From Aureitalea sp. L0-47 (lineage in GTDB: Bacteria > Bacteroidota > Bacteroidia > Flavobacteriales > Flavobacteriaceae), in contig NZ_JAFMTQ010000001.1 of assembly GCF_026126405.1 (NCBI RefSeq), positions 258,610-322,609 of the forward strand: a stretch of 64,000 nt of DNA, in the 5' to 3' direction. The notes under the pieces are model-generated. The model saw only the letters and a program-made list of their open reading frames with translations, was not told where the DNA came from and ran no database searches. The translations under genes were made by a program, and so were the position numbers. This document shows positions 24,316 to 33,385 of this stretch, piece after piece (within the stretch, counting starts at the first letter, position 1; every line of letters begins with the position of its first letter).

Positions 24316-25380
24316 GTTCCGCAACTTCTGGTTGGTCTTATATCCCGATAATCCTTTGAAATCTGAAATTTCTTCCAGTTTTTCTATTCTGAAATCGTCC
24401 TGCTTACAACTAGGCACAAGACGCTGCATTTTTAATCGATGTGCAAGGTATTCCTGCTCATACTGGCCGGGAGTTGGAATGAAGTAGGCTTTTTTGTTCA
24501 GAGCTGCCAAATCCATTATGGTGGTATATCCTGAACGCGCAATAATAATTTTACTTTGGGCGATCGCTTTTTCCAAAGCTTCCGTAGTAAGGAAGTTTAC
24601 GATGGTAAGACTATCCCTGGTCTCCGAACGACTTTCATCTTCTACCACACCACGGACCAGCAGGACCTTTCTACCCGAAGTGCTTAGCTCCTGTATAAGT
24701 TTTTCTTCAAGCATGGAGCGTTGAGGTTCAGGACCGGATAAAAGGCACAGGATGTCATATTTTATGGGCAGCCCTTTTGGTTCCATCCTGCTCAAAATTC
24801 CCATGTACCTTATCGAAAAAGAGGGTTTCTTCAAATGGCCCAGTTTACCGCTGAGGTTGCCTGGCCCGTCAATATCTGGCACCCAGCACTCGTCGAATTT
24901 TTTAATTACTTTTTGATGTGCTTTACTGCTAAGCCAGGAGGTGTTACCCGACAACACATTTAACTGGTGGGTGATGAAGACGGATGGCACTTTCTTAGAA
25001 TAGACTCCCAAACGGTTATCGCTGATAATACCATCTATTTTCCCTTCTTTGACCAATGCGTTCACAACCTTACTTTCCTGTTTCATGATTTTCCGAATGT
25101 GGGGAAGGTTGATGAAGAGTTTGAGTTTAAAGTGGCTTCCTTTCTTTGAATATTCTATATCATAAGATGGAAGTTCGATGGATTCAAGTTTGGGGAATTC
25201 CTTTTGTAAGAGATGAAGCGCTCCACCGTCTGAAGCTAGTATAACTTCGTGACCTACCTTTACTAATTCATGAATAATGGGTATGCATCGCGTTGCGTGG
25301 CCCAGGCCCCAGTGAAGAGGAGCTACAAGGATTGTCTTGGGATGTTTAACACGCTTAAATTTGTAGTTAAATTCTTTCAC
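24280..25380 (-). CDS. GT28/MurG-like glycosyltransferase
   Basis: About 366 residues with a GT-B fold. The N-terminal ILVAPLHWGLGHATRCIPIIHEL matches the GHATR start of the MurG-like/DUF-type glycosyltransferases, and the C-terminal IARSGYTTIMDLAALNKKAYFIPTPGQYEQEY is the UDP-sugar-binding half. There is no membrane span. I prefer the GTG at 25380; the longer frame would start at a TTG at 25392. No ATG is available near the start. The acceptor is unknown; a polyprenyl or lipid glycoside is plausible. The 3' end overlaps the histidine kinase gene by 36 bp, tail to tail. Confidence 0.82.
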   Translation of the reverse strand: MKEFNYKFKRVKHPKTILVAPLHWGLGHATRCIPIIHELVKVGHEVILASDGGALHLLQKEFPKLESIELPSYDIEYSKKGSHFKLKLFINLPHIRKIMKQESKVVNALVKEGKIDGIISDNRLGVYSKKVPSVFITHQLNVLSGNTSWLSSKAHQKVIKKFDECWVPDIDGPGNLSGKLGHLKKPSFSIRYMGILSRMEPKGLPIKYDILCLLSGPEPQRSMLEEKLIQELSTSGRKVLLVRGVVEDESRSETRDSLTIVNFLTTEALEKAIAQSKIIIARSGYTTIMDLAALNKKAYFIPTPGQYEQEYLAHRLKMQRLVPSCKQDDFRIEKLEEISDFKGLSGYKTNQKLRNLFYLFEREREL

Positions 25381-25459
25381 GGCTAAAAACAAAAATACTC
25401 ATAATAATTGCAGCATATTATTTCCTTAATTTTACCGAAATCTTAAGAAATAAAATCAT

Positions 25460-26134
25460 TTGGGCAGCAAGAACAAGTTAAAACGATTTAAGGAGAACGA
25501 AACCTTTTCCAATGTAATTCAACCTATACGGGAGGAAGTACTTTCCAATGCTTTCCCACTGAAAGGAAAATGGAGTGGTGAATTCTTCGGAAATGATCAT
25601 CCAATCGTGCTCGAGTTGGGCTGTGGCAAGGGAGAATACACTGTGAACCTGGCCCGAAAGTATCCGGAGAAGAATTTCATAGGTGTAGATATAAAGGGAG
25701 CTCGCCTGTGGCGTGGCGCAAAAACGGCATTAGAAGAGAATTTGAATAATGTTGGTTTCCTTAGGACACAGATAGAACTTCTCAATAAGTTGTTTTTCGA
25801 AAATGAGGTTAGTGAGATCTGGATCACATTCCCGGATCCACAGATAAAGTACAAGAGAACCAAGCACAGGTTAACAAATCCTGATTTTCTAGATCTTTAT
25901 AAACAGATTCTTGTTCCGGATGGGATTATTCATTTAAAAACGGATAGCGAGTTCATGCATGGCTACACCCTTGGACTTCTACAGGGTTTGGGACATGACA
26001 TTCAGTACTCTCATCACGACGTCTACGGCAACGAATTTTCACCGGAGGAGGTGATATCCATACAAACCTATTACGAAGGTCAGTTCCTCAAGGAAGGAAA
26101 AAAAATCACATACATCCGGTTCAAATTAAAATAG
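25460..26134 (+). CDS. trmB: tRNA (guanosine(46)-N7)-methyltransferase
   Basis: 224 residues, a SAM-dependent methyltransferase making m7G46 in tRNA. VLELGCGKGEYTVNLARKYPEKNFIGVDIKG carries the SAM-binding motif, EIWITFPDPQIKYKRTKHRLTNPDFL is the TrmB-specific catalytic region (PDPWxKxRHxKRR-like), and LKTDSEFMHGYTLG follows. The start is a TTG at 25460, reading MGSKNKLKRFKENETF, which is the normal family N-terminus, so a non-ATG start is well supported. It is followed at 33 bp by a LysE-type exporter gene on the same strand. Confidence 0.95.
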   Translation: MGSKNKLKRFKENETFSNVIQPIREEVLSNAFPLKGKWSGEFFGNDHPIVLELGCGKGEYTVNLARKYPEKNFIGVDIKGARLWRGAKTALEENLNNVGFLRTQIELLNKLFFENEVSEIWITFPDPQIKYKRTKHRLTNPDFLDLYKQILVPDGIIHLKTDSEFMHGYTLGLLQGLGHDIQYSHHDVYGNEFSPEEVISIQTYYEGQFLKEGKKITYIRFKLK

Positions 26135-26167
26135 CTTTTATATTTTAACCCTACCAACCAGACCTTC

Positions 26168-26794
26168 ATGTCTTTACTAATCAATTTTGCCATAGGATTT
26201 TTGGCTGCTTTTGTGGGTGTAATACCACCTGGACTGCTAAATATGTCCGCAGCTAAGATCAGCATGAAAGAGGGGAGGAAGAAGGGCGTGCTCTTTTCGA
26301 TAGGTGTTTGCGTTACCGTGATGATCCAAACCTATGTAGCACTTATTTTTGCCAGGTTCCTGGACATGCACCCCGAGTATGTAGACTTACTTCAGAAGGT
26401 AGCCCTTGGGATCTTTATTTGTATCACCATCTTCTTTTTCTTTATAGCGAAGGACACAAGACGGCCAATCCCTGAAGACATGAACAGGTCCAAAACGAAT
26501 CGCTTTTTGTCCGGGATGTTTTTGGCTGTTTTAAATTTACTTCCTCTTCCATACTGGGTGTATATCAGTATTACATTTGCAGGTTTTGGGTGGTTTACGT
26601 TCGAACAGCCCGGGATTTGGGCGGCAGTACTGGCTTCAGGGATGGGTACTTTTGTTATGCTTTTGGTCTACGTTCAATTCTTCAGAAAAAAAGAAAAGTC
26701 TTCCCGCCATACTCTAAATATGAACTACATAATCGGGTTTATTACCGCAGTAATTTCTGTAATAACTTTCTTTAAGATAATGGGCGATTTTTAA
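26168..26794 (+). CDS. LysE family transporter
   Basis: 208 residues, six predicted membrane segments. The N-terminal FAIGFLAAFVGVIPPGLLNMSAAKISMKEG matches the GxxxPGP-type LysE/RhtB signature (here IPPGLLNM). Members export amino acids or related compounds by proton exchange; the substrate is unknown. It overlaps the alkyltransferase-like gene by one base (TAATG), so the two are cotranscribed. Confidence 0.85.
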   Translation: MSLLINFAIGFLAAFVGVIPPGLLNMSAAKISMKEGRKKGVLFSIGVCVTVMIQTYVALIFARFLDMHPEYVDLLQKVALGIFICITIFFFFIAKDTRRPIPEDMNRSKTNRFLSGMFLAVLNLLPLPYWVYISITFAGFGWFTFEQPGIWAAVLASGMGTFVMLLVYVQFFRKKEKSSRHTLNMNYIIGFITAVISVITFFKIMGDF

Positions 26795-27120
26795 TGGGCA
26801 ACGATGGTTTTTTCAAGCGCGTACACGAAGTGGCTAAATTGGTTCCCTACGGAAGGGTTACTTCCTATGGTGCTATCGCGAAGTACCTGGGAGCCGCAGG
26901 CAGCGCCCGCATGGTTGGTTGGGCAATGAATGCTTCACATAATGATCGTGATGTTCCTGCCCATAGAGTGGTTAATCGAAAAGGCCTATTAACCGGTAAA
27001 CATCATTTTGAAGGGACCAATCTGATGCAGCAGTTACTGGAAAGCGAAGGTGTGGAAGTAGTCGATAACCAAGTGCAAAACTTCGATAAGCTGTTTTGGG
27101 ATCCGATGAAGGAATTATAG
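26794..27120 (+). CDS. alkyltransferase-like protein (ATL), MGMT family without catalytic cysteine
   Basis: 108 residues resembling the DNA-binding half of O6-alkylguanine-DNA alkyltransferase (VAKLVPYGRVTSYGAIAKYLG, ARMVGWAMNAS). The active site that is PCHRV in the transferase is P55-A56-H57-R58-V here. Loss of the cysteine defines ATLs, which bind O6-alkylguanine lesions, flip the base and hand the lesion to nucleotide excision repair. The neighbouring LysE gene gives no functional clue. The distant tag gene at the window start handles other alkylation damage. Confidence 0.93.
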   Translation: MGNDGFFKRVHEVAKLVPYGRVTSYGAIAKYLGAAGSARMVGWAMNASHNDRDVPAHRVVNRKGLLTGKHHFEGTNLMQQLLESEGVEVVDNQVQNFDKLFWDPMKEL

Positions 27121-27212
27121 AGTCATATTCCGATTTCCGAAACTATAATTGTTGCTTATTTGTCTTTCAACCAAATCAATTCCAATCCTTCTGTATACAA
27201 ACTTTAAGGCGT

Positions 27213-27220
27213 ATATTTGT
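27213..27220 (+). promoter_or_regulatory. candidate -7 promoter box (TATATTTG) for mrp
   Basis: A perfect TAnnTTTG match, 37 bp before the ATG at 27258. No clear -33 element at the standard spacing. Confidence 0.5.
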
Positions 27221-27257
27221 ACTTTAGAATATGTCTAAATTGGAAGCCTGAACAGAT

Positions 27258-28394
27258 ATGGGATTAAACAAAGATGATATACTCAAAGCACTAGGAACTG
27301 TTACCGTTGCTGGTGAGGGTAAGAATATGGTTGAAAGCGGTGCTGTGCGCAACGTTATGACGTTTGCAGACGAGGTTGTGGTTGATATTACGATAGCATC
27401 TCCAGCTATGCATATTAAGAAAAGAGCCGAGGAAGATATTATTAAAACGATCCGTGAAAAGGTTGATGAAAATGCAAAAGTTCAGGTGAACATAAAGGTT
27501 GAAGCACCTGCTCAGCAGAATCCAAATCTCATTAAGGGAAAACCAATTCCCGGAATCCAAAACATAGTTGCCGTAGCTTCTGGTAAAGGTGGTGTTGGTA
27601 AATCTACCGTTACTGCTAACCTTGGGGTAACCCTTGCTAAAATGGGCTTCAAAGTTGGAATCCTGGATGCGGATATTTACGGACCTTCCATCCCCATTAT
27701 GTTTGATGTGGTAAACGAGAGGCCACTTTCTATAGAAGTTGATGGCAAAAGCAAAATGAAGCCCATCGAGAATTACGGTGTAAAAGTACTTTCCATAGGG
27801 TTTTTCACTCAACCGGATCAGGCTGTGATCTGGCGTGGCCCGATGGCTGCCAAAGCACTCAATCAGCTTATATTTGATGCTGCCTGGGGAGAGTTAGACT
27901 TCATGCTTATCGATCTGCCACCGGGAACCGGTGATATACACCTTAGCATAATGCAATCGCTACCAATTACAGGGGCGGTTGTGGTAAGTACACCACAAAA
28001 TGTTGCCTTGGCCGATGCCAGGAAGGGTGTAGCCATGTTCCAGCAGGAGAGTATACAGGTTCCGGTATTGGGAATCATAGAAAATATGGCCTATTTCACT
28101 CCGGCCGAACTCCCGGAGAATAAATATTATATTTTCGGACAGGAAGGAGCTAAGAATCTCGCAGAGGATCTGAATGTTCCGTTCTTAGGTGAAATTCCTT
28201 TGGAACAGAGTATACGCGAAGCTGGGGATGTTGGGCATCCGGCGGCCTTGCAGACGGGTACAGCTACCGAATCAGCATTTGTTGAGGTGACCAAAAAAGT
28301 GGTGGAAGAAACCGTGAGAAGAAATGAAATGCTCCCGCCTACCGAAGCGATTAAGATCACTACCATGGCCGGGTGTAGTGCTGTAAAGAAGTAA
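27258..28394 (+). CDS. apbC: Mrp/ApbC family iron-sulfur cluster carrier ATPase
   Basis: 378 residues. The N-terminal 90 residues are the FSCA (DUF59) domain (DILKALGTVTVAGEGKN), followed by a P-loop ATPase with the deviant Walker A of the Mrp/NBP35 group (ASGKGGVGKSTVTANLG). FMLIDLPPGTGDIHLSI is the Walker B region. The CxxC pair that many Mrp proteins use to hold the cluster is missing at its usual place (MAYFTPAELPENKYYIFGQEG). A lone cysteine remains near the end (MAGCSAVKK). The NifU-C gene follows 2 bp later, so cluster scaffolding and transfer are coupled. Confidence 0.93.
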   Translation: MGLNKDDILKALGTVTVAGEGKNMVESGAVRNVMTFADEVVVDITIASPAMHIKKRAEEDIIKTIREKVDENAKVQVNIKVEAPAQQNPNLIKGKPIPGIQNIVAVASGKGGVGKSTVTANLGVTLAKMGFKVGILDADIYGPSIPIMFDVVNERPLSIEVDGKSKMKPIENYGVKVLSIGFFTQPDQAVIWRGPMAAKALNQLIFDAAWGELDFMLIDLPPGTGDIHLSIMQSLPITGAVVVSTPQNVALADARKGVAMFQQESIQVPVLGIIENMAYFTPAELPENKYYIFGQEGAKNLAEDLNVPFLGEIPLEQSIREAGDVGHPAALQTGTATESAFVEVTKKVVEETVRRNEMLPPTEAIKITTMAGCSAVKK

Positions 28395-28396
28395 GT

Positions 28397-28636
28397 ATGA
28401 CCGACAAGGAACTACAATCGAAAGTTGAATTAGCCCTGGATGAGATTCGTCCGTTTCTTCAAAGTGACGGGGGAGACATCTCCTTAGTGTCCATAGACGG
28501 AGGAAAGATCGTTAAAGTTCAATTGGAAGGTGCTTGCGTAGGCTGCACCGTGAACCAAATGACACTGAAGAGCGGGGTGGAGATGACCATAAAAAAACAC
28601 GCCCCCCAAATAGAGAGCGTGATCAATATAGAATAA
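28397..28636 (+). CDS. NifU C-terminal-domain Fe-S scaffold protein
   Basis: 79 residues consisting only of the NifU C-terminal (Nfu-type) domain. The conserved IRPFLQSDGGDISLV and the cluster-binding C47-V-G-C50 in LEGACVGCTVNQMTLKSGVE are intact. It carries or transfers [4Fe-4S] clusters. Lying 2 bp after apbC, it forms an Fe-S assembly pair upstream of a block rich in Fe-S proteins (nifJ, ferredoxin, Rnf). Confidence 0.94.
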   Translation: MTDKELQSKVELALDEIRPFLQSDGGDISLVSIDGGKIVKVQLEGACVGCTVNQMTLKSGVEMTIKKHAPQIESVINIE

Positions 28637-28734
28637 TTCAATTCTATTATTGCGATAGCGCCTTGCTCACAACCTTATTTTAGTTGCAATCAATATATAC
28701 TTCAAAAAGGAAAACGATAAACCTTTAAAAAGTT

Positions 28735-29112
28735 TTAAGCAATAATCTTTTCCTTTCGTAAGAGCGTATCCAAACCATCTGCAAGCTCGAAGCAATGACT
28801 TACCTTAGTGAAATCATTACAAAAGGCCATGTCCTCACGAGCGTAAGTACAGGTGAAATCGTTTAGATCTACCTTTTCAAATTCCTTATTCAGTTTGATA
28901 CATTCGAGGTACATGCTTTCAATTGAATCGAACCCCGAAGGATCGATATTATTCTTAAGCAAATACCCTTTAAGGTAATTTTCAATAGCATGCTGCGCGT
29001 TCTGGCATACCAGCCATGATACAACGTCCTCTTCCGGACGGTTGAGTTCCTGATTCGCCTGTTTTAATTTGGCCGTAGCGTCGTCGAAAAATTTTCTTAC
29101 ATCGTTTTCCAT
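28735..29112 (-). CDS. HEPN-domain protein
   Basis: 125 residues from the ATG at 29112, reading MENDVRKFFDDATAKLKQANQEL. WLVCQNAQHAIENYLKGYLLKNNIDP is the central helix pair of HEPN domains. The RxxxxH ribonuclease motif of toxic HEPNs is not evident, and no nucleotidyltransferase partner gene is adjacent, so a toxin-antitoxin function is not supported. It lies 22 bp downstream of nifJ on the same strand and may be cotranscribed. An upstream start at 29178 would run into nifJ and is unlikely. Confidence 0.72.
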   Translation of the reverse strand: MENDVRKFFDDATAKLKQANQELNRPEEDVVSWLVCQNAQHAIENYLKGYLLKNNIDPSGFDSIESMYLECIKLNKEFEKVDLNDFTCTYAREDMAFCNDFTKVSHCFELADGLDTLLRKEKIIA

Positions 29113-29134
29113 TATACTCAAATTTGATTCTAAT

Positions 29135-32100
29135 TTACATATTTCTGAATAGTTCCAATCGTTCCCACCTGTTCTCAACTTCTTCCTGGGCTTGTTTCAA
29201 CAGTTCAGCACCCAGCTCTTTATTTTCCTTAGCGACCCTCGAGAATCGTGTCTCACCATACATGAAGTCGCGTACCGGGATGGTTGGTTGTTTGGAATCC
29301 AACCTGAACTTTTTACCCTTAGGTTGTGCGGGATCGAACCTGAATAATGGCCAGTAACCGGAACTTACAGCTTTCGCTTGCTGCAAGGCACCATCTTTCA
29401 AATCATAACCATGTTCACCACAATGAGAGTAAGCGATTATGATAGATGGTCCCGGATAAGCCGCAGCTTCCCTGATAGCTTTTAAGGTCTGCATATCCTT
29501 TGCTCCCATAGCTACCTGGGCTACGTAAACGTTCTCGTAGGAAACGGCCTGAAGTGCAAGGCTTTTTTTACTGGTTCGTTTACCTGAAACCGAAAACTTC
29601 GCACTGGCACCTAACGGAGTTGCTTTGGAAGTTTGTCCTCCGGTGTTGGAATACACTTCGGTATCCAATACCATGATATTGATATCCTCGCCAGAGGCCA
29701 ATACGTGGTCTACACCACCATAACCGATGTCATACGCCCAACCGTCACCACCAACGATCCAAACGTCCTTCTTCCTCAGGTAATCACTGAGCTCCATAAG
29801 TTTGGTAGCGTCTGGGCTATCGATGGATTTCAAGACCTCCTGAAGTGTATCTATATCTTCAAGTTTTTTGGCCTTTTCTGCTTCAGTACTCTCCAGATTT
29901 TCCAGAATCGAGTTCACCAATTCCTCATCGAGTATCGGCTTGAGAGTTTCCAGAAGTTGCACAGCAATTTCCTGCTTTTTGCTCAAGGCAAGTTTCATTC
30001 CGAGTCCGAATTCAGCATTATCTTCGAACAGTGAATTTGCCCATGCAGGGCCTCTTCCTGCCGCATTGGTCTTATATGGTGTGGTTGGGAGGTTACCTCC
30101 GTAAATCGAAGAACAACCAGTGGCGTTGGCGATCATGATACTATCACCGAACAATTGGGTTAGCAATTTTATGTAGGGCGTTTCACCACATCCTGAACAA
30201 GCACCAGAGAACTCGAACAACGGTTCGAGGAATTGAGATCCTTTTACGTTGGTGATCTGTAGTGCAGACCTGTCGTAGTTACTCAATTGTGTGAAATAAT
30301 CCCAGTTTACATTCTCTTCGGTATCTACATCAAGTTTGCGATGCATATTGATCGCTTTGAAATCTTCCACTTCCTTGCTTTCAGCGGGACAAACGGCAAC
30401 GCAAAGATCACAACCGGTACAGTCTTCAGGAGAAACCTGCAGAACGTATGATTCTTCCGCGCTGTTAAAGGGTCTACCTTTAGCCGGCACCGCTTTAAGA
30501 GATGTCGGTGCATTGGCAAGTTCTGTATTAGGAACTACTTTTGCTCTTATTGCCGCATGCGGACAAATAGCCACACACTTATTACATTGCGTACAAAGGT
30601 TGATATCATCCCATACCGGGATATAATCTGCAATTCCTCGCTTTTCAAATTCGGTAGTTCCCATCGGGAAAGTACCATCTACCGGGAATGAACTCACAGG
30701 GAGTTCATCTCCTCTACCTGCCAGGATCTTACCGAGTACTTCTTTTACAAACGGATCAGGATCACCACTCATTATTGATTTGAATGGTTTGTCGCTGGTA
30801 ACCTCATTCGGATACTCTACTTTTTCAAGGTTCGCCAGTGAAGCATCCACCGCATTGAAGTTCATCTGTACAATATTCTCACCTTTGTGAGAATACGTTT
30901 TCTCAATGGCGGTCTTAATTTTTTGGATCGCTTCTTCCTTCGGAAGTATTCCTGAAATAGCAAAGAAACAGGTCTGGAGTACGGTATTGGTCCTTTTACC
31001 CAGGTTCTGTTCGTGCGCCACTTTGGATGCATCGATCACGTAGAATTCCAGTTCGTTTTCAATAATGGATTCCTGAACTCTCTTCGGAAGTTGATCCCAT
31101 ATCTCGTCTTTGGAATAAGGCGAATTCAGTAAGAAAGTTCCTCCTTTCTTGGCCGACTTCAGAATATCATACTTCTCGATAAAGTTATATTGATGACAAG
31201 CGATGAAATTTGCTTTGTGAATCAGGTAGGTAGAATAAATTGGTTCGGGCCCAAATCTCAGGTGGGACACGGTCTGTGCTCCGGCCTTCTTCGAATCGTA
31301 AACAAAGTAGCCCTGAACATAATTATCTGTGGTTTCTCCGATGATCTTGATCGAATTTTTATTTGCCCCTACAGTACCATCCGATCCTAAGCCGTAGAAC
31401 ATACAATTAAAGGTAGTTTTGGCAGTTCTCATGCGATCGCCTATATCGAGGCTCATGTGAGAGACATCATCGTTAATACCAACTGTAAAGTGATTTTTTG
31501 GATCTTCTTTATCCAACTCATCCAATACGGCTTTCACCATTGCAGGATCGAATTCTTTAGACGACAAACCGTAGCGGCCACCGATAATCGTATCGATCTT
31601 TCTTCCGCTTTCCATGAGGGCAGTTGCGACGTCGAGATAAAGAGGTTCCCCGGTACTTCCGGGTTCTTTGGTACGGTCCAAAACAGCAATCTTCCTCGCT
31701 GTCTTCGGTAATTTATCTATGAAATGTTCTACGGAGAACGGACGGTAAAGTCGGACGATTAAAGCCCCAACTTTTTCACCATTCTTCACCAAAGTATCAA
31801 TGGTTTCCATCACTGGGCCTTGTCCTGAGCCCATAATAACCATCACTTTTTCGGCTTCCGGATGTCCTACATAGTAGAACAGGCTATATCGGCGACCGGT
31901 ATGCTCGTAGAATTCCTTCATGGCTTGATCAACGATCTCAGGTGTGTTGCTGTAGTAATTGTTTGCGGCTTCCCTCGCCTGGAAGAATACATCAGGGTTT
32001 TGGGAAGTTCCTTTTATTGTTGGATGATCGGGATCAAGCGATCTGGCCTTGTGTTCCATGATCTTTTGTTCCGGCATCATTGCCTTAATGGTTTCGTCAC

Positions 32101-32665
32101 TTATAGCATCGATCTTGGAGATCTCGTGTGATGTTCTGAATCCGTCGAAAATATTTAGGAAAGGCACTCGAGAGCGGAGGGTTGCCACCTGCGAGATCAG
32201 TGCGAAGTCGTGTGCTTCCTGAACAGAACCTCCGAAAAGCATCGCAAATCCTGTTTGCCTTGCCGCCATTACATCGGAATGGTCAGCAAATATGGATAAG
32301 GCGTGGGTAGCAACCGTTCGTGACGCTACATGAATAACCGTTGGGAGTAATTCCCCTGCTATCTTATACATGTTCGGTATCATGAGTAGCAGTCCCTGGG
32401 AGGCTGTGAATGTTGTGGTTAAGGCACCAGCTAATAGTGATCCATGAACGGCTCCTGCCGCCCCTCCTTCACTCTGCATTTCAACTATCCTGGGAACATT
32501 ATCCCAAATATTTTTTTCTCCTTTTGCGCTGAATACATCCACGTGTTCACCCATAGGTGATGCGGGTGTAATAGGATAAATTGCGCATACTTCATTCGTT
32601 TTGTGAGCTACTCTGGCGACAGCTTCGTTACCGTCGCAGATAAGCTTCAGAGATGCCTTTTCCAT
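29135..32665 (-). CDS. nifJ: pyruvate:ferredoxin (flavodoxin) oxidoreductase, single-chain
   Basis: A 1176-residue single-chain enzyme that decarboxylates pyruvate to acetyl-CoA and reduces ferredoxin. Domains in order: the alpha/PP region (EVCAIYPITPASPMGEH), the central gamma domain (FYGLGSDGTVGANKNSIKII), a double [4Fe-4S] ferredoxin domain (CTQCNKCVAICPH and CTGCDLCVAVCPAESKEVEDF), and the thiamine pyrophosphate domain (GCGETPYIKLL, GGDGWAYDIGYGG, DTEVYSNTGGQTSKAT). Length is that of full NifJ proteins. It is preceded on the same strand, 209 bp upstream, by a ferredoxin gene, its likely acceptor. Such an enzyme is usually found in anaerobes; in an aerobic flavobacterium it implies ferredoxin-linked carbon metabolism under low oxygen. 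Confidence 0.97.
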   Translation of the reverse strand: MEKASLKLICDGNEAVARVAHKTNEVCAIYPITPASPMGEHVDVFSAKGEKNIWDNVPRIVEMQSEGGAAGAVHGSLLAGALTTTFTASQGLLLMIPNMYKIAGELLPTVIHVASRTVATHALSIFADHSDVMAARQTGFAMLFGGSVQEAHDFALISQVATLRSRVPFLNIFDGFRTSHEISKIDAISDETIKAMMPEQKIMEHKARSLDPDHPTIKGTSQNPDVFFQAREAANNYYSNTPEIVDQAMKEFYEHTGRRYSLFYYVGHPEAEKVMVIMGSGQGPVMETIDTLVKNGEKVGALIVRLYRPFSVEHFIDKLPKTARKIAVLDRTKEPGSTGEPLYLDVATALMESGRKIDTIIGGRYGLSSKEFDPAMVKAVLDELDKEDPKNHFTVGINDDVSHMSLDIGDRMRTAKTTFNCMFYGLGSDGTVGANKNSIKIIGETTDNYVQGYFVYDSKKAGAQTVSHLRFGPEPIYSTYLIHKANFIACHQYNFIEKYDILKSAKKGGTFLLNSPYSKDEIWDQLPKRVQESIIENELEFYVIDASKVAHEQNLGKRTNTVLQTCFFAISGILPKEEAIQKIKTAIEKTYSHKGENIVQMNFNAVDASLANLEKVEYPNEVTSDKPFKSIMSGDPDPFVKEVLGKILAGRGDELPVSSFPVDGTFPMGTTEFEKRGIADYIPVWDDINLCTQCNKCVAICPHAAIRAKVVPNTELANAPTSLKAVPAKGRPFNSAEESYVLQVSPEDCTGCDLCVAVCPAESKEVEDFKAINMHRKLDVDTEENVNWDYFTQLSNYDRSALQITNVKGSQFLEPLFEFSGACSGCGETPYIKLLTQLFGDSIMIANATGCSSIYGGNLPTTPYKTNAAGRGPAWANSLFEDNAEFGLGMKLALSKKQEIAVQLLETLKPILDEELVNSILENLESTEAEKAKKLEDIDTLQEVLKSIDSPDATKLMELSDYLRKKDVWIVGGDGWAYDIGYGGVDHVLASGEDINIMVLDTEVYSNTGGQTSKATPLGASAKFSVSGKRTSKKSLALQAVSYENVYVAQVAMGAKDMQTLKAIREAAAYPGPSIIIAYSHCGEHGYDLKDGALQQAKAVSSGYWPLFRFDPAQPKGKKFRLDSKQPTIPVRDFMYGETRFSRVAKENKELGAELLKQAQEEVENRWERLELFRNM

Positions 32666-32720
32666 AATTTAATGGTTTAATTCTTAGGTGAATTTTCTAA
32701 TGGATGTGAAAAGTAAAAAG

Positions 32721-32837
32721 CATGGGCCATAAAATCTATGACCCATGTCAGTTCTTAAGTTGCTGTTCTTGAATTCTGTAAGTGGTTTCCAGTAAGAATA
32801 CACATATCCTGTCCGGATTCCTGAAATCCCAGGAATC
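32721..32837. other. intergenic hairpins between ferredoxin gene and nifJ
   Basis: Two inverted repeats lie in the 209-bp gap: CATGGGCCATA (32721-32731) with TATGACCCATG (32737-32747), and GATTCCTG with CAGGAATC around 32816-32837. Neither has a T-run. They may process or partially terminate the ferredoxin-nifJ transcript. No open reading frame of note is present. Confidence 0.45.
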
Positions 32838-32874
32838 TTAGTTAAATCATAAGGATTTATATGTCAGGACAACC

Positions 32875-33225
32875 TTATTCTCCGTGTAACCAGGCTTTCT
32901 TATTGAGAAGTTCTTCTTCGGTTTCAACATGATCTTCATCCGGAACACAACAGTCAACCGGGCAAACGGCGGCACATTGAGGTTCATCGTGGAACCCTTT
33001 ACACTCCGTGCACTTGTCGGTAACTATGAAGTAAAACTCGTCGGAAATAGGATCATTTTCTGCGTCAGCGTCTATCTCTTCTCCGTTGAGACCGGTAACC
33101 ATTCCAGACAAAGCCGTCTCGTCCGAATACGACCAATTATCATCTGGTTCATAGATCGCGTTGTTCGGGCATTCTGCTACACAAGCGTCACAGTTAATGC
33201 ACTCATCTGTTATTTTTATAGCCAT
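32875..33225 (-). CDS. 4Fe-4S dicluster ferredoxin
   Basis: 116 residues. The N-terminal CINCDACVAECPNNAI motif and the second set CTECKGFHDEPQCAAVCPVDC each hold four cysteines, as in the 2[4Fe-4S] ferredoxins of the YfhL/long-loop type. An acidic insertion (about residues 29-65, with DADAENDPISD) separates the two motifs. It should accept electrons from the pyruvate and 2-oxoacid oxidoreductases encoded on either side and donate them to Rnf or biosynthetic reductases. It is divergent from korA, with a perfect palindrome in between. Confidence 0.93.
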   Translation of the reverse strand: MAIKITDECINCDACVAECPNNAIYEPDDNWSYSDETALSGMVTGLNGEEIDADAENDPISDEFYFIVTDKCTECKGFHDEPQCAAVCPVDCCVPDEDHVETEEELLNKKAWLHGE

Positions 33226-33291
33226 AATTTAACTAAATTTGTAAAGCTAAATTAAGTCTCCTTTTACGCATTTAAAGTGACGAAAATCAGC

Positions 33292-33311
33292 TTTCAGAAA
33301 TATTTCTGAAA
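33292..33311. promoter_or_regulatory. perfect 20-bp palindrome between divergent ferredoxin and korAB genes
   Basis: TTTCAGAAATATTTCTGAAA is its own reverse complement and lies 67 bp before the ferredoxin start and 75 bp before the korA start. There is no T-run and neither gene ends here, so an operator for a dimeric regulator controlling both divergent units is more likely than a terminator. A possible korA promoter follows (TTTG at about 33329, then about 18 bases, then TAGAATTT). Confidence 0.5.
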
Positions 33312-33385
33312 TTATTTTTGAGTCTTTGTTTGAAGTGAAATAAAAAGAGGTAGAATTTAGTTAACTTTTTCAAATATAGTAGTTT

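Noticed and set aside
28735-29112. HEPN protein as a toxin-antitoxin module
   Set aside because: No RxxxxH ribonuclease motif and no neighbouring nucleotidyltransferase (MNT) gene. It stays annotated as a HEPN-domain protein only.
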